Below, piece after piece: positions 33,519 through 42,234 of a stretch of DNA of 64,000 nucleotides. Positions within the stretch are counted from its first letter, which is position 1. Every line of letters starts with the position of its first letter. Below the pieces are notes generated by a model, which saw nothing but the letters and a program-made list of their open reading frames with translations, was not told the origin of the DNA and searched no databases. The translations under genes were made by a program, and so were the position numbers. Source of the stretch: an uncultured Candidatus Saccharibacteria bacterium (lineage in GTDB: Bacteria; Patescibacteriota; Saccharimonadia; Saccharimonadales; Saccharimonadaceae). The stretch spans positions 62,001-126,000 of the forward strand of contig CATXOC010000001.1 in NCBI GenBank assembly GCA_958399925.1, read 5' to 3'.

Positions 33519-34726
33519 TAGTCCTTTATCATCGGTCGGCCACCCAGGATACCATTTCGGTAATTTTTTTCTATATTAGCATTGGTTCGTATGTATGTTT
33601 TATCACTCATCGGTTCGACGTGAGTCGCTTCAAACAAATCTTTGTATACTAGTACAATGTCATCAGTCGACAAGGCGCCTTTGCCATTAGCTCCAGGCAT
33701 CAAGCTAGTATCATGCGTGTTAATAATTAGCTTAGCGCTATGTTTGTTAACGCTTTTGTCTTTAAACAGCCGAACGATGAATTTGCAAATATCACTGTGC
33801 AAGCTAGAATTGAATTCGTCGACATAAAGAGTTTTTCCTTTATTTAGAGAATCAACAATTGGCGTGGCAATAGTAAAGAAGGCATTTGTGCCACGTGATT
33901 CATTCTTATCCATGTCAAAATTCACGGTATCAACAACGTCGCCATCATCGTTGCGAACAACATGGACAGTCTTAACTGATGTATTAACTGCAAGCATTGT
34001 ATCTAGTACCTTCGTCGAGAACATAGCTTTGATATCATCAGGCATTTGGACACGTTCTTTTTTAATGTCGTAATCTTTAATTGCGAAATCAGCTCGATGC
34101 AATAAATCCAAAGTCTGACGTTTAAGATTTGGATTCGTCTGTATCAAATCGTAGCTATTGTCGCGGAAATTGCCCATGTCGCCAATATTTCGCATAATAA
34201 CTGACCTAATGGCATCAAAAACTATATTGGCGTACTTATTGTTAAAAACATATGCCTGCGTAATAATTAGAGAATCGTCACGAGTGGCTTCAAATATCTT
34301 CTTACCAAAGTTTTTTGCGTTATTATTAACAACACCGCATCCATCACAGCGACGTAAGATATTTCGCTTCTTGCCACCGCTAATGTCGATTAGGTATTCG
34401 TCGACAACTTTATCTTTGGCGATACCAAAGCCATATTGATACTTTTTAGTTCTATCTTTATTAGCAAATTCTATTTCAAATTTACTGGTTTTGGCAGTTT
34501 TTTCTTTAAGCAGAAAAGGAGCGAACGGTGTGCCCGCTGAGTTAGCAGCTGATGAATTCAGTATATAAACAATCATAGTGAACATGGCTCGCCAGATATT
34601 AGATTTTCCGCTAGCATTGGCTCCGTAGAAAGCTATTACATCACGATCCAAATCAATAGTCACCGGTTTGTCTATCGATCGGTAGTTAGCTATCGTGAAT
34701 GATGTGATGTCGTAGTCATGTTTCAT
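33518..34726 (-). CDS. RloA/AbiLi-like AAA ATPase
   Basis: 402 residues of the ABC/SMC-like AAA-15/21 group. N-terminal SFTIANYRSIDKPVTIDL is typical of the fold, with Walker A GANASGKS at residues 35-42 and a CDGCG cysteine pair inserted mid-protein. The C-terminal Walker B/D-loop is TLYVDEFNSSLHSDICKFI and the switch region LIINTHDTSLM. It lies one base ahead of RloB and has a leaderless-type promoter (TAGACT 34733-34738, six bases to ATG). Together they should form a sensor-effector defence pair; which phage cue is sensed is unknown. Confidence 0.88.
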   Translation of the reverse strand: MKHDYDITSFTIANYRSIDKPVTIDLDRDVIAFYGANASGKSNIWRAMFTMIVYILNSSAANSAGTPFAPFLLKEKTAKTSKFEIEFANKDRTKKYQYGFGIAKDKVVDEYLIDISGGKKRNILRRCDGCGVVNNNAKNFGKKIFEATRDDSLIITQAYVFNNKYANIVFDAIRSVIMRNIGDMGNFRDNSYDLIQTNPNLKRQTLDLLHRADFAIKDYDIKKERVQMPDDIKAMFSTKVLDTMLAVNTSVKTVHVVRNDDGDVVDTVNFDMDKNESRGTNAFFTIATPIVDSLNKGKTLYVDEFNSSLHSDICKFIVRLFKDKSVNKHSAKLIINTHDTSLMPGANGKGALSTDDIVLVYKDLFEATHVEPMSDKTYIRTNANIEKNYRNGILGGRPMIKD

Positions 34727-34933
34727 AGCCCTAGTCTAGCATATTTTTCCCTATTCTGCAATATATTTACAAAAAAGTGCTAGATATTGTTAGTATAGGT
34801 AAATTATTCTCTAAGTACGTCAGCGCACTATAGTATCCAGCGAGGGTTAAAAGTGAGGCCGTGCTGTTACATCGCAGACGCTATTAAAGCAGTGTATGGT
34901 CGTAATTGCCACTTACACTACCATTGCGATCGC

Positions 34934-36169
34934 CTAATCACTATTGTTCTCCATCCAATTAGCCACTTTACGCATGCCAGTTGGAATACTGGCAATATCA
35001 CAGATATCATTGATCATCCGTTCGCAACGTGCCTTAATAGCGTCTTCATCCCACATCTCTGCATTGGCAATGTTCTCGCTGTTTGCTTTCCACAGATCGC
35101 TTTCCGTGTATATGTACTTTTTGACATCAAAGCCCCGATTACTAGCTGCCGAATTCACCCTATCGCCAATCAGCATTAGGTTACCAATATTATCTTTTAA
35201 TCGCAAATGAACATCCTCATAGTTTTCGCCGAGTTCAGCCTTCCACTCATCGTTTAATTTTTGCAGCATAATATGTTCAATCGTTAGTACATCGAGCGCC
35301 GACACCGATAAGCGCGAATGCCTGCGCTCTATCATAGCTAGCACTACTTTAGCATAAGCAAAAGTGTAAAAGTTCATAGACGTCAGTGCATTCTCGACCT
35401 CGGTATCATTCGGCAGTTCAGCCCCTTCATCCTGGTTGGACAAGACTTGAAATATATTTACTTTTGCTTCTTTGTTAGTTTACTAGCCAATAACTCGTCG
35501 ATTTTCTTAATCAAAATAACACTAGTTTTACCGAGGGTCATGGATTCGCCTACGATACGTCGTCGCATAACATATGACCGAATTGCCCTCAGGATGACCA
35601 CTAAAGCATCATCGTCATCCTTAATGCGACGTCCGCCATACCGATATAGTAGCTCCATCAGGAATGGGTTTAGTGCTTCAACTTTAAAACGTCTGATATC
35701 TTCCAGCAGAACGTCCACCACATGATTATGCGTCTGAGTTTTACCGATTGTGTATGAATAGTAAACTGAGTAATTTGCTAGCTCCTTCAGAACTTCCGCA
35801 TCGTCGGCGCTGTCCGGATGTATGGATTTAAACACGACATACAGCTTCTTCACATTAGCCTCCGAAGCACTATTGATTGGTTGCGTAACATCAACTCGCT
35901 GAGCATATTTTATCTGCAGATAAAATATGCTCTAATTTGGCACACAAAATATAGGTAAACATCTTTGTATCGATATCTTGATTGTCAGCATCTAGTTTAA
36001 CGGCCGTCAGTAATAATATAGTCATTACTGTCTGGCGTGTTTTTGGTATACACCAATGTACCGAAGAATCTACCGGAATCGCTCCTTTGATTCCATCGGC
36101 CAACATTATCCGCTATGGCGACAATCTCGCCCTACACATACTTAGCATTACCAGTGTCCCACGAGTAGG
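34934..36169 (-). pseudogene. Decayed GmrSD-type restriction enzyme (DUF262-DUF1524)
   Basis: Fragments of one protein in several frames. Read in the minus direction, 36169-36003 gives YSWDTGNAKYV, an in-frame TAG, then RFFGTLVYTKN and DYIITDGR, the DUF262 N-terminus ending at its DGQQR motif. The next frame continues QTVMTILLLTAVKLDADN. 35853-35458 gives the helical middle (LRAIRSYVMRRRIVGESMTL). After a one-base shift at ~35456, 35443-34934 gives the DUF1524 nuclease end (LTIEHIMLQKLND, IGNLMLIGDRVNSAASNRGF). Stops, frameshifts and loss of QQR show that it is dead. Intact homologues cleave modified phage DNA or act in BREX-like defence. Confidence 0.8.
35901..35932. repeat. Perfect 32-bp palindrome
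   Basis: Two 16-base arms without spacer; the left arm is GAGCATATTTTATCTG (35901-35916) and the right arm its exact reverse complement. It lies within the decayed DUF262-DUF1524 gene. Confidence 0.92.
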
Positions 36170-36601
36170 CTAATTACCATAGTACGGTTCGCAGGCCACA
36201 CCATCGTTGTCGCGATCTAATGGCGCACGGTATCCAGCTTCGCCACGATAGATCGGCGCTGCACCAGCCGCCCGAGCCGCCGAACAGTTAGCATAATAGA
36301 CATTACTACTAGACGTGGTTGTAGTTGGCTCATCGGCAGGTTCGTTATCATATCTACTACTGTAGTCATAGTTGTCGTATTGATCGTAGCTGTCGTAGCT
36401 CGACGAATAGTCTGACTCGTCGTATTTTGATTCGTAATCGCTATAGTCTGGCTCAGATAGGCTACTCGAGCTGCTGTCGCTAGTCGATGAGTCACTAGAA
36501 GAATAACTACTATTATTAGACACAACGCCAATACAAATTAAAACGACAACTATCGCGGCAATAATTACGCCTTCTGATCCTCGTTCAGATTTAATGGACA
36601 T
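36170..36601 (-). CDS. Excalibur calcium-binding domain protein, membrane-anchored
   Basis: 143 residues from the ATG at 36601, preceded by GAGGTG. One N-terminal helix (about 9-29) is followed by a ~75-residue low-complexity segment made of Ser, Asp and Tyr, and a C-terminal Excalibur domain: YYANCSAARAAGAAPIYRGE, then DRDNDGVACE with the EF-hand-like Asp ladder and two Cys. Excalibur domains bind calcium at the cell surface. Probably an extracytoplasmic envelope protein; partner unknown. It is immediately upstream of the dead restriction gene. Confidence 0.82.
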   Translation of the reverse strand: MSIKSERGSEGVIIAAIVVVLICIGVVSNNSSYSSSDSSTSDSSSSSLSEPDYSDYESKYDESDYSSSYDSYDQYDNYDYSSRYDNEPADEPTTTTSSSNVYYANCSAARAAGAAPIYRGEAGYRAPLDRDNDGVACEPYYGN

Positions 36602-36613
36602 CACACACCTCAC

Positions 36614-36926
36614 ATTTGATTAGTTTTTAAATAATGCCCACTCAATTACTTGTACTATAGCATATTTTTTGTATTTTGCAATAGTACACATGCGTTAACA
36701 CTTATCCTTTATCGTGCCCTGTTCGCCATCTGCTCATCGTCGACCAGAGCCCAGACTTCACCACCGACGATAGCTTGACCATAGCCCTACTCAGCCTACA
36801 AGCCGTCGCCCCCACAAACGTTGCATGTCGGTCTCAACCTTTATTTACCATCTTGTACAATGGCACAATCTTGACGATTTGTAAATAATATCACTAGAAT
36901 AGCTAAGGCGGGCAAGCCCTAACCAA
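36614..36926. other. Intergenic stretch with a possible coding remnant
   Basis: No intact gene. The part at ~36705-36800 is GC-richer than its flanks, and on the minus strand reads GYGQAIVGGEVWALVDDEQM followed by a few codons and TAA, bounded upstream by stops. This looks like the tail of a lost gene, but is too short to identify. The remainder is AT-rich and I see no tRNA, terminator or repeat in it. Confidence 0.35.
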
Positions 36927-38024
36927 CTATCCCGCAGATACGCCTTCAACAATACCTATTAGCTCACCAAACTTGAATTGCCGTTTAGAATTGCTATAGC
37001 CATCCTCTACAATGACACCCTTGCTAACAAATTTATCAATCAGCCCATATACAGACGACGCTGGTATACCAGCCATCAGCACGACATCATTCACAGTAAA
37101 GATTTGTCTCTTAAACATCACGTCAATAAAGTCCGGGGCATACTTTGATGAGAACTCACTGGACATATGGATATACCTGTCATATAGTCGATTAATGGCG
37201 TCAATTCTAGTTTTCAAGGTTTTAGCCTGTTCCCTTAGTGCCGTCAGGAAGAAGTCAATCCAAGTATCCCAGTCTCCACTCTCGCTTACACCACGGAGTG
37301 AGTCGTAATAATCTCGCCGATACTTGTTGATGAATTCCGATATGTACATATTTGGCTCGGATGTAACTTTTTTCTCGTATAGATAAACAGGAATCATAAT
37401 ACGTCCAGTTCTGCCGTTTCCATCACCAAATGGGTGAATAGCTTCAAACTGATAATGCATTACAGCCGCTTGCACCAATCGGTCTGGCTGGCTATCGTCC
37501 TGGATATAATTTACCAAGTTTGAGAATAGCCGAGGTATTTCTAGCTGCGACGGCGGAACATAGCTAGCTTCATCTAGTGTAGCCCCAGGCCTACCTATAT
37601 GAACCTGGTAATCCCTGAATTCACCGGGCGTTCTATTTGCTCCACGCACAGAATTGAGTAATATACGATTCAAGTCCTTAATTACATTCTCAGACAGCGG
37701 TCTTTTCTCGAGAAGCTTTTTACTATCAATAATTGCACGACGGTAGTTGCCGATTTCTTGAATATCCTTTCCTTTTTCTGTATTAACATCAGGGTTTTCT
37801 TCTCCCTTAATGAAGTCGCTATACGTTGCTTGCGTACCCTCGATACTAGAACTCTTTTGAGCCTCTAGCGATGCCATAGGTAATACTATGATTTCAGGGT
37901 TTATGAGTCTTTTCTGAGCTTCGTCGTACCTAGCTATCGCCTCGTGCGCAGTAGATATAACGCCGATATGTTTCGCAAGATCAATCTGTGGTGGTAGCTC
38001 TGGGAGGTCAAAAGACTGTCTCAT
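36927..38024 (-). CDS. Fic-domain AMPylase with N-terminal autoinhibitory motif and C-terminal winged helix
   Basis: 365 residues. The Fic active site HPFGDGNGRTGR is complete (His as base, Asp and Asn/Arg for ATP), so adenylyl transfer is expected. An N-terminal SSSIEGT provides the (S/T)xxxE(G/N) inhibitory helix of class II Fic proteins, whose Glu blocks ATP binding. The C-terminal ~70 residues (FTVNDVVLMAGIPASSVYGL and later KGVIVE) look like a winged helix-turn-helix, as in the Fic/DOC group that may bind its own promoter. A consensus promoter and repeated ATTACAA sites lie directly upstream, consistent with autoregulation. Confidence 0.92.
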   Translation of the reverse strand: MRQSFDLPELPPQIDLAKHIGVISTAHEAIARYDEAQKRLINPEIIVLPMASLEAQKSSSIEGTQATYSDFIKGEENPDVNTEKGKDIQEIGNYRRAIIDSKKLLEKRPLSENVIKDLNRILLNSVRGANRTPGEFRDYQVHIGRPGATLDEASYVPPSQLEIPRLFSNLVNYIQDDSQPDRLVQAAVMHYQFEAIHPFGDGNGRTGRIMIPVYLYEKKVTSEPNMYISEFINKYRRDYYDSLRGVSESGDWDTWIDFFLTALREQAKTLKTRIDAINRLYDRYIHMSSEFSSKYAPDFIDVMFKRQIFTVNDVVLMAGIPASSVYGLIDKFVSKGVIVEDGYSNSKRQFKFGELIGIVEGVSAG

Positions 38025-38026
38025 GA

Positions 38027-38165
38027 TTACAATTATATCGGATTTTTTGCAACTGTCAATACCCGAATTACAAGATTTGGTGTTATTTTGTAATCCAACA
38101 TGTCTGAATTACAAAACTCTGGAATCTAGACGGCTGTATTACAAAATTTGGTGTTATTTTGTAAT
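38027..38165. repeat. Cluster of ATTACAA/TTGTAAT operator-like sites upstream of fic
   Basis: Plus-strand ATTACAA at 38027-38033, 38067-38073, 38108-38114 and 38138-38144; TTGTAAT at 38088-38094 and 38159-38165. Two near-identical 28-bp inverted repeats (38067-38094 and 38138-38165, one difference) are 71 bp apart, with a half site between them. The 38027 copy overlaps the predicted transcription start. Confidence 0.85.
38032..38059 (-). promoter_or_regulatory. Promoter of fic
   Basis: -35 TTGACA (38054-38059), 16-base spacer, -10 TATAAT (38032-38037), seven bases to the ATG at 38024. Both hexamers are perfect consensus, so expression probably depends on repression. Confidence 0.75.
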
Positions 38166-38289
38166 CTAGTCAGATTGTCTAGCCCCAACGCAGCTACCAC
38201 GACAAATATTGGCACTATACCGCTAAAACACCGCACCCATGAAAGCGTTATCAAATTATGTGCCACTTTTTTAAATGCCGTCAGGTAGA

Positions 38290-39504
38290 CTATAGCTCTT
38301 TAGCTAGTTTCAATGCGCTAGCAAAGGTCTTATCCATGTCATAGTAGGCGTACTCACCTAAGCGTCCGCCAAAGTAGATACCGCGTGCCTTGTCAGCATC
38401 GGCTAGCTCTTTATACTTCGCCAAAATCGCCTTATCCTCGGCGGTATTAACTGGGTAATATGGTTCATCACCACGGTGCCAGGTCTTAGAATACTCCTTC
38501 ACAATCACGGTCTTGTTGTAGTCATCAGCATAGCCCGGCCACTTCTCGGGATCAGCAGAACGCTCTGGGTGGAAATGCTTGAACTCGTGAATGCGAGTGT
38601 ATTTTGGCTCTAGGTCATTGTAATTCATGACCGGACAGCCCTGAAAGTCGTGCGTGTCTAACACTTCCTTCTTTAGATCTAGACTACGCCATTTTAGTTC
38701 GCCGAACCGATAGTCATAGAATTTATCGATTGGACCAGTATAGACCGTCGTTATACCCTCATCACGCAACTTTTTAATATCTGCATCCTCGAAATAGTCG
38801 GTGTTTAGCTTGACGGTTACCGAACCGTCGCCAGCGTTACCTGCCTCGATCATGCGCTTAAACCATGCTTCATAACCCTCTTTCGGTAGGCCTTCGTATT
38901 TATCACGGAAGTAACGATTGTTGTAAGTATAGCGCACCGGCAAGCGCTTGATAATCGATGGCGATAGCTCTTCGGCAGGTGTTTGCCACTGCTTGGCTGT
39001 ATAGTTCTTGATAAAGGCGTTAAATAGCGGCTCGCCAATCAACGAAATACCCTGCTCAGCCAAATTCTCTGGCTCACGGTGTTCTAGTGCGGCAGGATTA
39101 TTGGCCGCCTGTTCTTTGATTAGCTCTTTAGCCTCGTCTGGTGTATAGTTGGCGTGGAAGAACTGATTAATCGTACCTAGGTTCACAGGCATCGGAAAGA
39201 CTTCTGGTCGATCAGCGCCTTCGCGCTTATGTGTAGCATAAACACGGTGAACATAGTTAGTAAATTCAGTAAACCGATTAACATATTGCCAAACCTCCTC
39301 GTCTGAGGTATGGAACAGGTGCGCGCCATATTTATGACACTCAATACCGGTTTCTTTATCGAACTCTGAGTAAGCATTACCACCAATGTGATTGCGGTTA
39401 TCGATCACTAAGACATGCTTACCTTTCTGCGTGGCCAGTCTCTCGGCAATTGTTAGTCCGAAAATTCCTGCGCCCACTACTAGTACATCTGGTTTATTCT
39501 CCAT
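38290..39504 (-). CDS. glf: UDP-galactopyranose mutase
   Basis: 404 residues. Glf is an FAD enzyme that converts UDP-galactopyranose into UDP-galactofuranose for surface glycans. The N-terminal Rossmann motif is VVGAGIFGLTIAERLA (Gly11, 13, 16) with VIDNRNHIGGNAYSE. Conserved blocks include HKYGAHLFHT, a mid-protein YTAKQWQTP, the RYTYNNRYFRDKYEGLPKEG substrate/flavin segment, and FGGRLGEYAYYDMD near the end. The SD AGGAGG and a TGCTATAAT promoter precede it. This predicts galactofuranose in the glycan made and exported by the clusters on either side. Confidence 0.96.
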   Translation of the reverse strand: MENKPDVLVVGAGIFGLTIAERLATQKGKHVLVIDNRNHIGGNAYSEFDKETGIECHKYGAHLFHTSDEEVWQYVNRFTEFTNYVHRVYATHKREGADRPEVFPMPVNLGTINQFFHANYTPDEAKELIKEQAANNPAALEHREPENLAEQGISLIGEPLFNAFIKNYTAKQWQTPAEELSPSIIKRLPVRYTYNNRYFRDKYEGLPKEGYEAWFKRMIEAGNAGDGSVTVKLNTDYFEDADIKKLRDEGITTVYTGPIDKFYDYRFGELKWRSLDLKKEVLDTHDFQGCPVMNYNDLEPKYTRIHEFKHFHPERSADPEKWPGYADDYNKTVIVKEYSKTWHRGDEPYYPVNTAEDKAILAKYKELADADKARGIYFGGRLGEYAYYDMDKTFASALKLAKEL

Positions 39505-39552
39505 CTATCCTCCTGCTTTTATAGCTATATTATAGCATGTTGTATTAACGAG

Positions 39553-40125
39553 CTATAACAAAGTAACTTCCACGGAGGTAAAATCACGCTGACTACCCGT
39601 ATTGTCTACTCTAACGTGCACCTTATTGTGCTTGGTGTTACCCTTGCTGATATTAATATCAAACGAGCAGATCCAATATCCTTCGTCTTTGATTGATGAT
39701 TCATCAATCTTACCCTCAAAGTAACCACCACTGTCCACCGTAGGATAGACTGTGAAGTTATCAGAGTCAGGTCTAACATTATATGTCTGATCGACTGGCA
39801 CGCCATCTTTGGTGGACTTATCCAAGACTAGTGAGCGCTGCACTGCACGAAGCATAGCGTTTCGTGCGTCTGTACTGCCAATTTTACTGTCTGCTGCCGT
39901 ATAGTTGAAAATAGTTAAATCATTAGTTTCCTCGGTCTTCACCGTATTGCCTTCATGTGCACTGTTTTTAGTAGTCTGATCTAGCTTAATCGCACCATTT
40001 TTGCTGTTATTTTTATTGTTGCTAGCATGATTAGCTGATAGCAATACAACCGCCACTATTGCAATTACACCTAGGACTATAGCCCCAATTAAAATTAGCT
40101 TCTGTTTCTTAGTTAAATTCTGCAT
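39553..40125 (-). CDS. Single-pass membrane protein of the T4SS-like operon
   Basis: 190 residues. Basic N-terminus (MQNLTKKQKL), one helix (about 10-30), then a Lys/Asn/Thr-rich linker and a ~120-residue extracytoplasmic beta-rich domain. Last gene of the run starting at the 1105-residue protein; four bases separate it from the M23 gene. Same general plan as the 204-residue protein two genes upstream, so the pair may be paralogous accessory subunits. Family not recognised. Confidence 0.7.
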   Translation of the reverse strand: MQNLTKKQKLILIGAIVLGVIAIVAVVLLSANHASNNKNNSKNGAIKLDQTTKNSAHEGNTVKTEETNDLTIFNYTAADSKIGSTDARNAMLRAVQRSLVLDKSTKDGVPVDQTYNVRPDSDNFTVYPTVDSGGYFEGKIDESSIKDEGYWICSFDINISKGNTKHNKVHVRVDNTGSQRDFTSVEVTLL

Positions 40126-40129
40126 CTAT

Positions 40130-41620
40130 TTACTCCGGCAATGTTTTAAACAACTTATTCATTAGGCTAGGCATACCTTTATCGCGTTGACCTTCAATAC
40201 CCCCTTGCGCGCCCTTAGGCGAGCCGCGATCGATATGCTCGTGAGGTGAAGTATTATCCGCACAAGCGGCTACGCCCATTACGTTAATCTGGTCGCCAGC
40301 CTTAACAGTTTGCCCCTCTTTTAGATTGCTTATCGCCCAGTTACCACCGTGCCCATACCAGTACGACCAACCGTCATCGCCCATCAACGTAACATCATAG
40401 CAATTTGGATTGCCATGACGCATTGAAATGCTTTTAATTGTACCACTATGGATAGCTAAGTATTTTTCACCCTTTGGCTGATATGCTGTTCCTTGCTTGT
40501 ATGATTCATTTACTGTGAAGTCAATCGCTGGATCTGGGAATGGCCCATGATGGCACTGACCCTGCTCGGCTAGCTTGGCATCGCATAAATCTCCACCGGG
40601 GTGCTTAGTCATACCCGACGGACTCACTCCGTACCAAGATGTCAAATCAGATTGTTTAGTCTTACCAGATGGTAATGCATACGGAAATACATAGCCATCA
40701 ATGTTCGGATTATCGGCACTTTCTGTATTACATTCCTCATCACTATCACTGCTATCCGACCCACCACCCGATAATCCTTCAGATATATCCTTACCTGGAG
40801 TCAGAGGGTCGCCGCCCATTGCAGCAATAGCCGACATCGAATCAGCTAACGGATTACCGTAACTTCCAACCTTGGATTTGCCTAAATACGACGCCATTTC
40901 GTCAGTAGCCGCCGAAGTAGCAACTAAATATACTTTACCAATTGAGCCCATAGGCAAGGTATCTAGAAACTTTTTAACTACTGCTATATTATCGCTCGGT
41001 ATATTTATACCACCTCCGTTTGCCGGTGGAAATGTGCTTTTTCTAGATGTATCATGCAAATACTTCGCATCCATTTTGGCATCTTCAACCGCTGTGCCAG
41101 GCATAGAGCCCGCCGCATAGTGATTAATAAAGCCACCTGCGCCACCGCCTTCGTTAACCGTATACGAGTAGAAGAATGCTGGCGACACACCCTGCGACTT
41201 TACCGCCTTGGTTACCTGATTTATATTACCTGAATTTAGTCCGTATCTCGATATGACTGCCGTGCCACTTTTTAAGAACCATTTTTCAGCCTGGTCATCC
41301 GACACTCCAAACAGTGCACCAACTGAAAACCCCGCAAATTTCTTCACTTGATCAGCGGTATATTTCTGCCCACTATTGCCACCTGACGACGAACTATCGC
41401 TATCATCACTATTATCACTATTCGAAACACAGTCGCTATAGTAATTTATATTGTTAGCCGAGTAGAAGTCATTATTCGTCCAGCGCAAGGGATCATCGGA
41501 AACTTTAGTCTTTTCTGCAGCATAAACGTTAACAGATGCGCTAGACACTGCCATCATAAACATCATGAAGACAACGAGGCATCCATACAAGAGCCGACTG
41601 ACAGTATATTTGACCTTCAT
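40130..41620 (-). CDS. Secreted wall hydrolase: lysozyme-like domain plus M23 endopeptidase
   Basis: 496 residues. A signal peptide (about 1-34, ending VNVYAA) precedes a lysozyme-like domain containing PAFFYSYTVNEGGGAGGFIN, whose Glu is a candidate catalytic acid. A Ser/Asp linker follows, then a C-terminal M23 LAS-type domain: KHPGGDLCD for metal ligands His and Asp, YLAIHSGTIKSI, WYGHGG, and the SPHEHID second metal motif. It could cut both glycan strands and peptide cross-links. Its ATG overlaps the preceding stop (TAATG). A local cell-wall opening enzyme is expected next to a secretion channel. Confidence 0.85.
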   Translation of the reverse strand: MKVKYTVSRLLYGCLVVFMMFMMAVSSASVNVYAAEKTKVSDDPLRWTNNDFYSANNINYYSDCVSNSDNSDDSDSSSSGGNSGQKYTADQVKKFAGFSVGALFGVSDDQAEKWFLKSGTAVISRYGLNSGNINQVTKAVKSQGVSPAFFYSYTVNEGGGAGGFINHYAAGSMPGTAVEDAKMDAKYLHDTSRKSTFPPANGGGINIPSDNIAVVKKFLDTLPMGSIGKVYLVATSAATDEMASYLGKSKVGSYGNPLADSMSAIAAMGGDPLTPGKDISEGLSGGGSDSSDSDEECNTESADNPNIDGYVFPYALPSGKTKQSDLTSWYGVSPSGMTKHPGGDLCDAKLAEQGQCHHGPFPDPAIDFTVNESYKQGTAYQPKGEKYLAIHSGTIKSISMRHGNPNCYDVTLMGDDGWSYWYGHGGNWAISNLKEGQTVKAGDQINVMGVAACADNTSPHEHIDRGSPKGAQGGIEGQRDKGMPSLMNKLFKTLPE

Positions 41621-42234
41621 TACTGCTCGCCCCTCTCTTTCTTGATGCGATCAGTACACCGAAATTCGCCATACTTTAGTTGATCCTTTGTTGGACATTG
41701 CACCAACTGTGTATAGTCATATAGCTTACTTTGTGATTGTGGAAGTGGCGAATATAGGTCAGTTACATAATATGATTGCTTCAGCTTCGGTATATCCAGC
41801 ATAAATGTAGTAGTATACACCGACGTCGCCTCGTTATATTCCTGCTTGTAGCTGCCTTCGCGTATCTCGCCTGTCACACTACTCTTATTTGGTGCATTGC
41901 TAGATACTGTTATGTTAATCTGATCGTTCAGAGTCGCCAATTCACTACTAGAAACGTTTTTAATAACGCTAGATATGTCCTTAACGTTGACAACCGTAGA
42001 AGAAACTACTGAACTATCCGTGTAAGTCGTGCCATCGTTATATCCCTTATCCTGCGTGCCAGTGTCTGCATCTGACGAGCTATCTGTTGATGTGTTCGTG
42101 GATTGATTGTTAGACGTCTTGTCCGCTCGACTACTTAACACTAGTGCTACTCCACCTAGCATAATTAGTAGGTAGACAGCAATCACAATAATCAATTTTT
42201 TATGATTTTTCCAAAAACTCTCTTGTGTCATCAT
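41620..42234 (-). CDS. Single-pass membrane protein of the T4SS-like operon
   Basis: 204 residues. N-terminal cytoplasmic KNHKKL, one helix (about 14-34), a Ser/Thr/Asp-rich linker (about 36-75) and an extracytoplasmic domain with two Cys near the end (VQCPTKDQL and FRCTDRI). It overlaps the CHAP protein gene by four bases (ATGA) and the M23 gene by one base, so the three are translationally coupled. No family recognised. Confidence 0.72.
   Translation of the reverse strand: MMTQESFWKNHKKLIIVIAVYLLIMLGGVALVLSSRADKTSNNQSTNTSTDSSSDADTGTQDKGYNDGTTYTDSSVVSSTVVNVKDISSVIKNVSSSELATLNDQINITVSSNAPNKSSVTGEIREGSYKQEYNEATSVYTTTFMLDIPKLKQSYYVTDLYSPLPQSQSKLYDYTQLVQCPTKDQLKYGEFRCTDRIKKERGEQ

Noticed and set aside
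31697..36926. Search for an insertion sequence or integrase explaining the decay zone
   Set aside because: No transposase or integrase motif, terminal inverted repeats or target duplications could be recognised by eye.
38067..38165. ATTACAA repeats considered as a small CRISPR array
   Set aside because: Only two full units with an unrelated half site between them, no cas genes, and the units are inverted repeats adjacent to a promoter; an operator is the better reading.
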